Of a DNA stretch of 64,000 nt, positions 1 to 12,198 are shown one piece after another; position 1 is the stretch's first letter; the number at the start of each line of letters is the position of its first letter. The stretch is from positions 10,060,874 through 10,124,873 of the forward strand of contig OZ005607.1 in NCBI GenBank assembly GCA_963930655.1, written 5' to 3'. The position numbers and the translations under genes were made by a program. The DNA is from Myrica gale (taxonomy: Eukaryota > Streptophyta > Magnoliopsida > Fagales > Myricaceae). Below the pieces are notes generated by a model that saw only the letters and a list, made by a program, of their open reading frames with translations, was not told the origin of the DNA and did no database searches.

Positions 1-11
1 TATCAAATAAG

Positions 12-296
12 TCCTTATCATTTAACTTTTAACCATAAAGTTAATAATTCACACATCAATTCTAATAATAAATTTACCCTTGCATAATATTGAAATGGTG
101 TGACTTATAATTTTTTAAGTTTTTTTTAAATGAAACAAATTAAATTATTTTTAAAAACTAAAAATAAGAAAATAGACTTAAAAAAATTATAAGTCACATG
201 ATTTTAATTTTAGGTGACACGTCTCAAATTTATTATTGGAGTTTATGGGTGAATTATTAACTTTGCAAATAAAATTTTAAGAGAATAACTTTTTTA
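12..296. repeat. Fold-back MITE (long inverted repeat)
   Basis: Positions about 37-83 are repeated inverted at about 219-268; both arms contain AAGTTAATAATTCAC and an AATAATAAATTT stretch. A second inner pair around GTGACTTATAATTTTTT (about 100 and 185-200) continues the palindrome, so almost the whole 285 bp can fold on itself. There is no coding capacity. The outer ends and target-site duplication are not clear, so the class is unassigned. Confidence 0.6.
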
Positions 297-299
297 TTT

Positions 300-1380
300 A
301 TAAAAATTATAAATTCAAAGATCTTTATTATCAAAATATAAGGTAGAAATGGGTACTTAATCCTTTAATATATAATTCTTCTGTTATTTTGCGTATTTTT
401 GAAATATAAGTAGCTATTTATCAAAATTCAAACCTATATATCCCAACTACCCTACACTATAAAGATTTTTCCCTTCTACATTGAACTAGCCAAATAGCCA
501 ATTATGTAGGAAAGCTCTCGTGGGTCCTAGTTTGCGCGCAATTTATGGGGCTTTATTTATAGAGGGTGGGAGCTCACCTGCTCACGAACGGGTGATGGGT
601 CTCTCCGTCCGTATGAGTGATTGGTCTCTCCGCGAGAAGCTCAAAAGAGTGGAAATGGAGTTTCTTGAAAAGGCGAGTCTATTGCGCACTGTGTTGGTGT
701 ATGAGTATAAAAATTTGGGTACTAATAAAATAATTATAATAATTTTTTATCATTAAATTTTTTATATTTATTATAAATAAATATAAAAAATTTATTCAAA
801 TAATCTCTTCAAAAATTAATCTTAGTACTGAGAAGTCCTTAGCTTGCGGATAAAATATTTATTTAATGTTCTTTTTTCTCTAATAACTTATGCATGTCTA
901 AATTACAAGAGGTGGTAATGTTTTTAATTTATTTATTTCCCTTTTTTTAATGCATGAAAACTTCGTCTTTAATAAAACATGGTTTTAATTATTCATCCTA
1001 TCACCTTTCAATATATTTTCCAATAAATTTTTTCTCTTCCACCTTTTAATTGTATAATAATTAAAAAGACTTTAGAATTAATCGAGACTCATGAGCTGGT
1101 TCTGACACCTGATTAGAAAAAAAAATGTGAGATTAGATTAACAGAACAATTAGGACATCAAAATATTAACTTGATAAAAATAAATTGAATGTGGAAGTGT
1201 CCAAGTCTTGAAGATCAAAGGGAAGCAAAATTCCCTAATGCTGGACTCTCCACCATAGAGTAACATCTAAGAAGAAAGAATTGAGATTTACCCGTGCGTG
1301 ACTTTTGTATAATAGAGAAAAAGAAAAGTGAGAGAGAGTCAACTTATGAACTGCTTGGTCCAGCGAAGGCACGACAGTAG
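300..1380. other. AT-rich intergenic DNA, nothing recognised
   Basis: This stretch is AT-rich with short homopolymer runs. A small reading frame at 520-756 has no recognisable motif and is probably chance. It is followed by the more GC-balanced leader of the ankyrin gene. Confidence 0.5.
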
Positions 1381-1809
1381 CGCCTTTGGAAAATCCAAAA
1401 GCGCGTGGTTCTGTTATTTCCGTTGTTCCTCAGTGTACACCACCTCTGGTGCTCCCTGCCTTTCTGTCTTGGTTTTTTTGATTCGCACATTTCCTTAGCC
1501 AACGTTTGCCATCATCGCCATCTTTGCAAAAGGCCCTCCCTCCTTTTATTGGCTGTGTTGGGTTCGTGTATCAGCTCTGGCCTCTAGGTTCCATTTAGAT
1601 TCACATTAAAAGGTGGTTGCACCGCATGTGCGTTTCTGTGCTGATACTATTCCTTTTCTTGTTCTTCCTTCCATCCTCCTAAATAAAAGGTCCTCTGAAA
1701 GTTCCCTAATCATGAAATAAAATATCCTGTAATTGCGGCATGTTTTGATGCTCCCATTATTGTGGTCTAGCAAACTGCTTCTGAGTTACATGGGTTCTTT
1801 TGGGGTTTG

Positions 1810-2324
1810 ATGGAGAAGAGCAAAGAGAGCTCCATTTCTCAAAACCAGGTACAAAAAAGAACAAGGATAATACTCTTTCTTTGTTTTAAGGAATTTCTTT
1901 CTCAATCTTCTCGTTCTTAGTGGGGTCGTTCTGTTTCGTTTTTCCTTTTATTTCTTTCTTTTAAAGGTAGATTGGGAGGCTTATTTTGATAGGAATGTGA
2001 TATTGGATGGTTTATGGCAAATACAATTTAGTTGTAGATGAGAAAGATTACACCCTTATCGTTGTTGTGAACAGGCCACTGATTTGGATGCAGGGGTGTC
2101 CGAACAGAACATGGGAGATAGGAATTACACTTCGACGTCATTGCTTTTGGTGGTTTCCGGAATGATTCAAATGGTTTTTTCTTCGAGTTGCTTTGCTGGT
2201 ATCATGGTTATTTTGGATTAAAAGATTTATGTTTTTCTATCGGAATTTGTGCCGGTAAGCAGAATAGGAAATGAGATATTGATTAGAGCTTGCTGAGGAG
2301 CGGGCTTCAATATCATTGCATCCG
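1810..2324 (+). promoter_or_regulatory. 5' leader of the ankyrin gene with intron and upstream ORF
   Basis: A donor AACCAG|GTAC after 1848 and an acceptor GTGAACAG ending at 2074 define a plausible leader intron (1849-2074). An ATG at 1810 opens a frame that, once this intron is removed, continues to a TAA at 2219-2221. That gives an upstream ORF of about 61 codons ending about 100 bases before the main ATG. The splice sites look good, but transcription of this leader is inferred. Confidence 0.45.
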
Positions 2325-5300
2325 ATGGAGGCACCAGCTGAGCAGCCCCAAGCAGGGGAACCAAGCGCCCCTCGGAAAAAGATGACAAAACAGTTAACTG
2401 GAAAACGCGAGGATACGCTCTTGCATACTGCCGCAAGAGAAGGAAATCTTACAGTTGTGATAGAAACTCTTAGTGGCGCCGGGGAGGCTAATTTGAAGGA
2501 ATCATTGGCAAAGCAAAATCAAGCTGGTGAGACAGCTCTTTACGTTGCGGCAGAAAATGGTTATTTTGATCTGGTTAGGGAGATGATCAAGTATTATGAT
2601 CTTGCTGATGCCGGTATCAAAGCAAGAAATGGATTTGATGCATTCCATATCGCTGCGAAACTAGGATACTTGGGTATGTGTTCAATATAGAGTTTGCTCT
2701 TTGCTGTTTGTGGAACTAGTATTTCAGAAGGGAATTTGAGTTATGTTTTGTCTTGTTGCAGAGGTTTTGAAGGTCCTAGTAGAGGCCCATCCGGAATTGT
2801 CTATGACCGTGGATGTATCAAATGCGACGGCTTTGCACACGGCTGCAACACAAGGACATATTGAAGTAGTGAACTTTTTGTTGGAGGCACAAAGTAGCCT
2901 GGCAGCCATCGCTAAAAGTAATGGGAAAACAGCCTTGCATTCAGCAGCAAGAAATGGGCATTTGAAGGTTGTGAAAGCGCTTCTGGAGAAGGAGCCTGGT
3001 ATTACAAAACGGACTGATAAGAAGGGCCAGACAGCACTTCACATGGCAGTGAAGGGACAGAATACTGAGGTGGTAGAGGAGTTGATCAAGGCAGATCCTC
3101 CATCGGTAAACACGGTTGATAGTAAGGGCAACGCCGCGTTGCATATAGCAACTAGGAAGGGCAGAGCTCAGGTAAATCGGTCCCTCTCCCTCTCTTTAGC
3201 TTTGTTATCAATCTACAATGACAAGAGCTCCATACTGGTCTGGACAATGAATCTCAGAGTTCGCATTGTGTAGATGATACTTATTTATGGTGTGCTTTAA
3301 TATATTCTGTTCTAATTAAATCACGTCCTATTCCGTATATTCTATTCTCACTTCTTTGATAAAGGTATACCAAATTTTCTCCATGTTCTTCTCCTTGTCA
3401 TCAGTTATATAGAGGCTAGATCACGATTTTTCAACGGGGACAATGCTGTTCCCTGACAACGTGAGAAATCTTTGTCTGGGCTATAGGCGAACCATAGAAA
3501 CTGAATAAAAACATGGGAAAAACAATAGTACAAGAGAAGGTTACATTATTAGATGGTTGAAGCAGTCCTTGGTGTATAATTTAGGTTTCAGATGTTGGTA
3601 CTGTAAAACAGTTCATCTGGGAACCATCAGTTCTTTGTTTAGAAAACCATTCCAAATAAACCTCTAATAGATTAAAGAACAAATTCAAAATTGAGAAATC
3701 TTTTGTTTGAACTGCTGTATCCTCATCACCTGATATATAAGACGAGACAGAAATTTCTGCATGCATTGTTCACTCCAACCTAATCACTGTTCATTTCAAT
3801 TTGTCAGTAGTACACTCATAGGCTTTCTTTTATTAAGGAAAAGTTTCTTCATTTAGACATACAGTCTTTTTATTTCAGAATTTTGTAGCCTTGAGCCAGC
3901 TTTGCTGGAATTTGATAAATGACAACATCTGAGTCTGTTTGACCTGGGACTGTCCCAGGATGATATTCCTTTGATGTAGTAACATAGGGTGTCTAAGGAG
4001 CATGCTTTTTAAAAATTGGTTTTGGATTTGAGCTGCTCAATCCATACAAAAATCTGAAATATCTGACAACTTGCCGAAATTTAATTGAGCTCCTAGAATA
4101 TGCTTACCGTAGAAAAGTCAAACCTTTTGAATTTTTGGTAGGTTAGAACATGAATGGTTCATAATGATCTCAAAATTTTTAATTTTCAGAATAAAAATTC
4201 TACTTATTACAACAAGAAACTGGATGAAGTTTGTATGTGTGAGATCTTGATGCTAGGTTGGGCTTTATTGAATTACTTCCAGGACTTGAAATGAGTTTAT
4301 TGCAAGAACTGCTCTGTCCTCATGCTAAGTGTCAGACAGTTTGTATGAAAGCCACTTCCCTAGAACGAGCAAGATTTATGTTAAAAGCCACTTTATTCAC
4401 TTGGCTGCCTTCCAATGCAACCATGGAGAGTGAGATTTTGAGAACCTCATGGGTGTGTGAGTTTCTTTCTGGAATAAATTCTAAAGTATAGTTTTTCTAA
4501 TAAATTTGAGAAAACAAAAGTAGACACCCTATGTTAGTACTAGTGGAGGACTTATGTTTTAAGGACACCAAATGATTCTGTTACCAAAATTTATCTTGTG
4601 CAACACTTAAACAATATTGCTATTCACCCATTTTCAAGGTATGGAATCACATTCAATCATGCTGAGTTAGCCGCTTATTGTGGAGTTCTTTTCGGAATTC
4701 TTAATAATTGACAGATTCCCTATCCAAACAGCAAAAATGCTAGCATTCTTTTCTTAACAAAATCAGCTGAAAGATATACGTTGACACAATTCAAGTACTG
4801 TTTGTGCAGATAGTGAGGATGCTTCTCGAATACGCCGAGACAAATACAAAAGCTGTTAATAGGGCTGGTGAAACTGCAATTGATACTGCTGAGAAAACTG
4901 GTCGTACTGATATTGCAGCCACTCTTGAGCAGTATGGGGTTCAGAGTGCGAAAAATATCAAGCCCCAAGCAGCAGCAAGCACTGACCGTAAGTTGAAACA
5001 AACTGTGAGTGACATAAAGCACGAAGTCCATTACCAGCTAGAGCACACCCGCCAAACCAGAAAACGAGTTCAAGGCATTGCCAAACGTCTGAATAAAATG
5101 CACACTGAAGGTCTCAACAATGCAATCAACTCCACCACCGTTGTGGCTGTCCTCATTGCCACAGTTGCATTTGCAGCCATATTTACGGTCCCTGGCCAAT
5201 ATGTTGATGACCCACAGAACATTCCTCCCGGACTCTCCCTTGGGGAAGCAAATATTGCTCCAAAAACATCTTTCATAATCTTCTTCGTCTTTGACTCCGT

Positions 5301-5691
5301 TGCCCTCTTCATTTCTCTGGCAGTTGTGGTGGTGCAGACCTCAGTGGTAGCTATAGAAAGCAAGGCAAAGAAGCAGATGATGACAGTGATCAACAAGCTA
5401 ATGTGGTTTGCTTGTGTGCTTATTTCAGTAGCATTCTTGGCCCTTTCATTTGTAGTGGTGGGAGAGAGTGAAAGGTGGCTGGCAATTGGAGTCACAGTCC
5501 TAGGAACAAGCATAATGGCTACTACTTTGGGTACTATGTGCTATTGGGTAATAATGCATCGGATTGAAGCCTCGAATCTGAGGAGCATCCGGAAATCATC
5601 ACTGGGCAGCAGATCAAGGTCTTGGTCAATGTCAGTGATGTCAGACCCAGAGATCCTGAACACTGAATTTAAGAAAATGTATGCAATTTGA
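2325..5691 (+). CDS. Ankyrin-repeat membrane protein with PGG domain (ITN1/At5g02620-like)
   Basis: The three exons are 2325-2673, 2762-3171 and 4810-5691. All have GT-AG borders and phases that join in frame to give 546 aa. The N-terminus has the family signature KKMTKQLTGKREDTLLH, followed by about seven ankyrin repeats to about residue 300 (motifs such as GKTALHSAARNGHLKVVK and GQTALHMAVKGQN). The C-terminus, from about residue 351, is a PGG domain (GLNNAINSTTVVAVLIATVAFAA, FTVPGQY) with four predicted hydrophobic segments. It ends in a Ser/Arg-rich cytosolic tail. Relatives in Arabidopsis (ITN1, At5g02620) are plasma- or endomembrane proteins linked to salt/ABA responses; that role is inferred here. 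The start is the ATG at 2325, because the frame above it has no other ATG before a stop. Intron 2 is long (1,638 bp) and holds no recognised insert. The gene looks intact. The family is certain; the exact orthologue is not. Confidence 0.9.
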
Positions 5692-5933
5692 AACTCTCCC
5701 TACGCCAGATAAGTTTTTAGCATTCAGGGTAAGAGATCTCTCTATGGACCCTACAAATTGGCATGAAAATGTATATTTCCTGAGTTAATCTAGTTTTTTC
5801 TCTTCAAAAGATTTTGGTCATACGAATGATATGCTCAGTTCACTTTCAGATGTGGGACTTGTACATATTTAGACTTCCAAGGCACATGGACAACGCTGTT
5901 ATGAAACAAGGTCCTAGCTTCTTCTTTTTTCGG

Positions 5934-6341
5934 TGTTAGAAAAATTATATGCACAGCAGAAAAATAAATAGGATTTCGATATATCTAGCGTCCCCGAAAT
6001 CGAATACTTGAAGTTGTTTCACGTGCCCCAACCGTCAAAGCTCCAGAAACTCTTTCCGATGGTGGAGTGTTCTACTAGAGAATCACCCACTAATTTCGCA
6101 ACTTAAATGCTCAAAGAAGGGAGACAATTTTAGAGAGAGAAAAGCTCTATAATTTTTGGTGTGTTGAGAATTGAGGGAGGAGGGGCCTTTTATAGCCTCT
6201 CATCAACCTCCTTGTGACTATGCATGGCTATAGTGTCATGCATTAGACCAAATGTCACCAAGCATGACACTTGCATGACTCCTTATCATGTAAGAAGCCA
6301 TGTGTCCTCACACATGCATGGGGTGCCCCCAATTGGTAATA
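5934..6341 (-). repeat. Copia-1 3' LTR
   Basis: This copy begins TGTTAGAAAAATTATATGCA on the plus strand and ends near AATTGGTAATA. It matches 11577-11866 closely but keeps about 130 bp (about 6037-6170) that the other copy lacks. The sequence just to its right is pyrimidine-rich on the plus strand (TCTCTCACTCACTC), which would be the polypurine tract of a minus-strand element. Confidence 0.8.
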
Positions 6342-6968
6342 TCTCTCACTCACTCATAGTGATCCAGTCATGTATCTCTCCTAGCAATCTCAACCTTGTT
6401 CATACTAGTAAATAAATTGTGCGACCACCGAGCACACCTGCAGAAGAAAATGTGAAAGCACTATACCAAATCTCTCATCAGAAAAGACTAGCATAGCAAC
6501 ATCCCTATGTGTCTCGTTGTGCCCCAAACTCATTTGCACACATCAGATCAAGCATTTCTAATCCCTCTCAAGTTTAGTACTTAGAACTATGCTCAATCAT
6601 CTCATGGTCATCATAACTTATTCACAATTACGTCACTAACCATAAGTAGCGGCATAACCTTTCGACAGTGAATATAATCAAAGATGTGTGTCAAATAGTC
6701 TTCCCTTCGCCCCATGCTACTCAATTTTGGCTCAAACACTTTCCCAACAATACCCCTTTATACCGAATCATCCACAGACATAGGTAACATGCCAAAGTAG
6801 CAGACATCAAAACCGCAATCTTGTGACACAGTCAAAAGTCAACAAAAGGGCATAATAGTATAATCACTAAATGACTCACTGGACTCACACGGTGAGGAAG
6901 CAGGGATCCATTCGCTCACCTCCATAATTGGTCGAAAATACATGTAACGGTAGAGTTCTCTTAGAGAA

Positions 6969-7025
6969 GAGCGTATGTCTAAACTCAAAGTCTTAGAGAA
7001 GAGCATATGTCTAAACTCAAAACAC
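6969..7025. repeat. Short tandem duplication inside Copia-1
   Basis: A unit of about 32 bp containing TTAGAGAAGAGCRTATGTCT is present twice in a row. It is a local duplication in the decayed 3' part of the element. Confidence 0.6.
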
Positions 7026-7539
7026 CGTATATATTTTAGTTTAGTCCCTATCTTAGCGCCTAACTCTAGTTCTCATTTTGCTCGCCTCTACATGGTGCCA
7101 AAAGAAATCTCGCATCTAGCTAACCACAAGCTGCATGGATAGTAGGTTATCCATGCACAACCACTTTAGACCTCATCTTAGATCCAACTAAGGCGACATC
7201 AAATTGTGTCTTAACTTACAAGTATCTTAAAGACATAATGTCTCATCTCCGCTTGCTTACTAAGTGCCAGAGGTGATTGCTCATGTGAGCAAGCCGATCT
7301 ACGCTTGTTGACATATCTTTCATACTATTTCACATGGTAAATGTGTGAATACTAACAATTCCTAAATAATACACTATTCATTGAATAATATCCCAAATAT
7401 TACAACTCATGATCAATTGAAAACAAACAACATTTACATTCTACGCAACCTTAGACTTTTCACATGTGCCACAAAAGCATCTCCATCTATAGGCTTAGTC
7501 AAGGGGCCAACAATTATGCGACTCGTAGAAATGTGTTTC

Positions 7540-9695
7540 AGGATCACTTCCTGCTGCGCAACCATATCTCGAATGTAGTGATATCAAATATCTATGTGTT
7601 TGGTCTTCCATGATACTTTGAGTACTTAGCATAAGCGAGAGCAGCCATGTTGTCGCAGAAAATTGTCACTAGATCTGAAGCATCCGCAACAACTTCAATA
7701 TGTTGTAAGAACCTCCTCAACCAAATGGCCTCTTAAACCGGTGTTGAGCACGCCACGTACTCTGCCTTCATAGTCGACAATGCTATACATGGTTGTTTCT
7801 TGCTATTCCACGTAATGACACCATTATTTAGCAAGATAGCATATCCAAAAGTTAATTTGTGCTCATCTAAGTCATTGCCCCAATCGACGTCACTAAGCCA
7901 ACAAGCTGCAAATCCAAACTCTGATAGTAGAGTACATAGTGCTTCTTAGGTATCTAAAAATTCTTTTGACCGCTTTCCAATGAGCGAGTTTAGGGTTTGA
8001 CTGAATTCTATTTACCAAGCCTACTGCAAAACATAACATCATCTAGCATAGGGAACACTAGCCATCTTTTCTATATCATCTGGAGTCATGGGACTAATAT
8101 CTTGGCATAAATTTTCGCCTTTAGACACATAAGTGTCAATAGGTTTGCAGTCATACATCTGGAAGTGTTTAAGGACCTTTTCAATATAGGTCTTTTGAAA
8201 CAAACCCAGAAGTCTCTTAGAGTGATTTCTAAATATCTTCACTCTCAGAATGTAGTCCGCCTCACCCATATCCTTAATTTCAAAATTAAAGGATAATCAC
8301 TCTTTTGTGGCGACAATTATCTCCTTGTCATTTTCAGCTAGCCAAATGTCATCGACATACAATGAAAAAATGATCAAACTTTTCTTAGATCATTTGACGT
8401 AAACACAATGGTCCTTTTCGATCATCGTAAACTCATTCAAAAGAACGACTCGATGGAATCTAAGATATCACTGCTTGGATGATTATTTCAGGCCATAAAT
8501 GGATCGTTTGAGCTTGCAAACTTTGAGCTTTAGTCCTTCAACCACGAAACCAATAGGTTGATCAATATAGATCTATTCATCCAATTCTCCATTAAGAAAG
8601 GCCGTCTTAACGTCCATTTGAAAAAATTTCAAATCTAGCTTTGCAACAATAGCTAGAAGCAGGCGAATTGAGGCATACCTCACTACCGGTGAGAAGGTTT
8701 CCTCGTAGTCTATACCCTCTTGTTGGGTATATTCTTTCGCCACGAGGTGAGATTTATACATTTCTATTGAACCATCTGCCTTGCGTTTGACCTTAAGAAC
8801 CCATTTGTTCCCAATGTTCTTTGGCCCAAGTGGCAGGTCAACCAAATTTTAGACCTGGTTGGTCCTCATCAACTTCATTTCATCATTCATTGCTTTCATC
8901 CACTCATCTTTAATAGAAGATGAAAGAGCCTCTTGAACTATCCTAGGCTCATCATTATCATGCAGAGCAACCATGAAAGCTTCCCCTTCAATCTCAAAGC
9001 GACGATAGAAAATATTTCCACGTTGGCTTATACGCAGTTGAGAGTGTTGTGAATCCTCTTCTAGTGGTATGTTTCCACCAGATAGCAAGTCATTCCTACT
9101 ATCCCTAGGAGTTTGAAGAATTTCTTCCTCATTCTCGACTAAGTGACTGGGGAGCCTTCCTCTTAATCCACTAGTTCATAGAGCTCCAAGCTTCTCTGAA
9201 CCTCTTCTTTGCTCGGGAATTCATCCTTGATGAAATCCGCATCTTGTGACTCATGCCCAATATGACCAAGCCTAGCATGCCACGTGATGGAGCCCACAGT
9301 ATCCGATGAAGTCAACAAAATAGTATAATCATTCACAGAAGAATAATTCAAATCCATAACAATAAAACCATCTGAAATATAAGCGCATGCATAAAAAATG
9401 GTTCCCAAAGAAAGTGAAACGCCATTGTTCTAAAAAACAAAACAAAAAATCAAGTCTTAACAATGAGATCAAAGAAAGCAAATTTCGTTGAATTTCAGGA
9501 GCATATAACACATCATGGAGCAATAGAGTCGCCCACTGCGCAAATCCCTTTGTAGATATCAATCCCAAACACCTTTACACTGGCTTCATTCCCCACCTTT
9601 ATGTCTCGACTCTCGACGGGTACTCGACGGTATTCCACGTATCCGATTCCGTCCTTCGCTATGTGCTCGGTTGCTCCTGAATCAACAGTCCACAT
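7540..9695 (-). pseudogene. Copia-1 pol relic: protease, RT and RNase H, integrase core deleted
   Basis: Read on the minus strand, the protease signature WTVDSGATEHIAKD is at about 9690. The pre-integrase motif WHARLGHIGHES at about 9270 runs directly into the acidic linker that normally follows integrase (DADFIKDEFPS), so the whole D,D-35-E core is absent. RT follows with NKWVLKVKRKADGSIE, FQMDVKTAFLNGELDE and a YVDD box near 8350. RNase H is recognisable as SDVDWGNDLDEH and STMKAEYVAC (about 7540-7990). Several stops and frameshifts interrupt it. It cannot encode a working polyprotein. Confidence 0.85.
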
Positions 9696-9699
9696 AGGA

Positions 9700-10500
9700 C
9701 TACCATAGCATGGCTAGTTACAAACATTAAATCAGGACGGTCAGAAAATACATCATTCTGCTCAGTGCATTCACTAGCGAAGTGACCCATTTTTTCCGCA
9801 ATTAAAGCAAACCATTTTGGACTTGTCCTTCTTTCCAGCGTGTTTTCCTCCCTTACGCGTGACAATCCTTTCTTTCTTAGGCGTTGATCCACTGTCAGCT
9901 CCTTGTTGGGGAGTTGAGTTCAAGTTCTTGAGCTTGGGCCAAAATGCCTTACGCGACCTGACTCAACCGTATATACTAAACTATTGGGCCTGATAGCCTC
10001 CAATCGTTCAGCTTCCAGATTTAAATGACGTGCAACATCATCAAATGTTTTTATATTCTCATTGTGCTTCAAATCTTGGTTCATTGTCTCTCAAGAGCTT
10101 GGAAGTGAATGAATCACCACTTAGACCTGCTGCTTATCAGTTTTGAGCTCACGGATCATGGCTGACATTGCCCTAAGATGCTGCTTGACCGTGTGGCCAG
10201 AACGCATCTTATAAGAGTCAAATTTCTTGGTCAAGTTGCGCAATCTAGTGGCCGAAGTACCACCAAACTTAATCTTAAATGCATTCCATAATTTTTTAGA
10301 CGTGGGATACTCCTCGAATTCACGTATCAGATCATCATGCATGCCGCTTAACATAGTAAAGTGTGCATTGCGATCCTTCTTGTGCCATTTTTCGTAGGAA
10401 GTAAGTTCTCTTTTGTGCACTTCGGTATCGTCTTTTGCTGGCTCAATCATTGAATAGGTCAGGGTCTCCAAGACCTCTTTTTCATCCAAGACGTACTGGA
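9700..10500 (-). pseudogene. Copia-1 gag relic with zinc knuckle
   Basis: A minus-strand frame at 10121-10489 contains a UBN2-type gag segment (SYEKWHKKDRNAHFTMLSGM, LWNAFKIKFGGTSATRLRNL). Further down at 9659-9892 is a decayed CCHC knuckle (KMGHFASEC, first cysteines changed). Gag coats the retrotransposon RNA in virus-like particles. The frame is broken between the two parts. Confidence 0.8.
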
Positions 10501-10548
10501 TCTTTCGATGTCATATATTATAATTATCCTCATTCAATTTTTCCCTTT

Positions 10549-10712
10549 AATTAATATGACGTTTGACAAACCAAAATTTTAACCCCTAAAATTTTATCAT
10601 CAATACAATTCTTTCTCTATCTTCACTTTTTCACAATTTTTTTCACTTTTTCATTCTCTCTCTTTAACTTTTTACTAACTCCTAAAATTTTATTCTCAAA
10701 CGGCATGTAAAT
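10549..10712. repeat. MITE, GTTTG/AAAATTTTA family (copy 1)
   Basis: The ends are near-inverted repeats: TATGACGTTTGACAAAC on the left and CATGCCGTTTGAG when the right end is read in reverse. Inner AAAATTTTA blocks lie next to both ends. The body (CACTTTTTCATTCTCTCTCT, ACTAACTCCTAAAATTTTA) is shared with 37941-38165 and, inverted, with 60798-60972. It lies inside Copia-1 between gag and the 5' LTR. Confidence 0.6.
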
Positions 10713-11556
10713 CAGCAACGATGTTCTTTGAAACCATCTCACTACGAAATGGTGCGCAAAGGGATATTACCATCCACACATCTCTAAATATTTTGCCGCG
10801 TCAATCGGTCAAAAACAAAAATAATTGAGACATGTCACGAGATCGAAAATTCGTTAAGTTTCCTAATCATCTCTTGCGCCACAATGTCTAATTACTATTT
10901 TTTCATTGTAATTTTCACCTAAAATCTTGTATGGGAGGAAAATTTATTTTCAACTCCATCATACTTTCACTTTCTAATAATAGATAGCAACCTTAGGACA
11001 TGTCATTAACAACCTGTTCACTAGCAACAACAATTTTTACTAAGGCCACAAGATCGGCTTTCCCTTTATGGTAAAGCAATTATTTCTCACGCAAGCTTAT
11101 GCAATATTTTAAAAAAAAAAACTATGTGCTCATTAAGCTTACAAGTGCACTAGTGATTCATGTTATGCATTTATTTCGCCAAAAATAAATATTCACAACA
11201 TAAATCATGATTGATAAAGCACATAGCATAAAAGCATTCATAAATTATATAGCTTGCTTAGTGGTAACATCCAACGGATTCATTGCGCAAGTTCCAGGGT
11301 TCTAAACCCCTTTGGAGTGGTTGCCCATTTAAAAAAAAAAACTTTAGAAGTGTCAGACTGTCTCCTGCTCCCACCGTAGTGAGTCTCGCTACCCCTCTAG
11401 GCTTCCACCGCTGTCGCCTTTTGAGCGCACAATGGCGGCAGTAGCAGCGCCCCTCAGGCGGCTAATGTTGAGTTAGAAACCTAAAAATAATTTTAATATT
11501 TTTTCGGCATTTTAACAAACTGTTGGAGAGCATAAGCTTCCTATCACGAAAATAAC

Positions 11557-11576
11557 AAGCATGGCTCCGATACCGA
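11557..11576 (-). other. Copia-1 primer-binding site
   Basis: On the minus strand, directly after the CTAACA end of the 5' LTR, the sequence TCGGTATCGGAGCCATG resembles the usual Copia primer site TGGTATCAGAGC, which pairs with the 3' end of initiator tRNA-Met. It fixes the orientation of the element. Confidence 0.7.
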
Positions 11577-11866
11577 TGTTAGAAAAATTATATGCACAAC
11601 GGAAAAATAAATGGGATTTCAGTATACCTAGCGTCCCCGAAATCGAATGCTTGAAGTTGTTTCACGTGCCCCAACCGTCAATGTGAGGGAGGATAAGCCT
11701 TTTATAGCCTCTCCTCATCAACCTCTTTGTGACACAAGGCTATAATTTCATGCATGGGATCAAGTGTCACCAAGCATGACACTTGCATGACTCCTTGTCA
11801 TGTAAGAAGTCATGTGTCCTCACACATGCATGAGGGTGCCTATATAGGTGCCCCCAATTGGTAACA
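11577..11866 (-). repeat. Copia-1 5' LTR (internally deleted)
   Basis: This is a 290 bp copy of the 5934-6341 repeat, with TG...CA ends (TGTTAG to GGTAACA). It lacks an internal block of about 130 bp that the other LTR keeps, so the deletion followed insertion. Confidence 0.8.
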
Positions 11867-11980
11867 CTCAGAATTGATCATGAAAACTAGAGCTTACAAA
11901 AGGTCACAAGTGACTATGGTCCTAGATGCTATAAATCTACGTTTGGCAAAACGTACCACTCCATAGCGGAATGCCCTTGC

Positions 11981-12198
11981 TGAGAAGATTGTAAAATTCA
12001 CTGTCTTTGTTGTGGTGATTGTTTCCGTTGGATATACCGTATAACTTAATTACAGAGATATGCAATATATAAAAATACAAAAGAAACAATCATAAGAATA
12101 TCCTACAATCGTGGGTCTGCGCATAGATTATGAGATATGTTGTATTTGAGGAGAGTGATCATGGGATTTAAGGAGAAGATTCTGGAGAATCCTTAACA
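11981..12198 (-). repeat. Copia-2 3' LTR
   Basis: On the minus strand it runs from TGTTAAGGATTC to AATCTTCTCA, giving TG...CA ends over 218 bp. It is the direct-repeat partner of 16200-16395. Confidence 0.75.

Larger units (their letters stand above)
5934..11866 (-). mobile_element. Degenerate Ty1/Copia LTR retrotransposon (Copia-1)
   Basis: Two direct repeats starting TGTTAGAAAAATTATATGCA frame about 5.9 kb. Just inside the right repeat, the minus strand reads TCGGTATCGGAGCCATG, close to the Copia tRNA-Met primer site, so the 5' LTR is on the right. Minus-strand relics in order are gag with zinc knuckle, protease, GAG-pre-integrase, reverse transcriptase and RNase H. The integrase core is missing. 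Frames are broken by stops and frameshifts, so it is non-autonomous. A MITE (10549-10712) sits in the leader. No target-site duplication is visible (ttcgg on the left, ctcag on the right). Confidence 0.85.

Noticed and set aside
1405..1587. 60-codon frame upstream of the ankyrin gene
   Set aside because: Low-complexity Leu/Ser/His content, no motif, and it overlaps the probable leader or promoter.
5070..5513. 147-codon minus-strand frame
   Set aside because: Antisense of the PGG-domain exon of the ankyrin gene.
11900..11980. Possible zinc knuckle CYKSTFGKTYHSIAEC between the two Copia elements
   Set aside because: The Cys/His spacing does not fit CX2CX4HX4C and stops lie close by; at most a very old relic.
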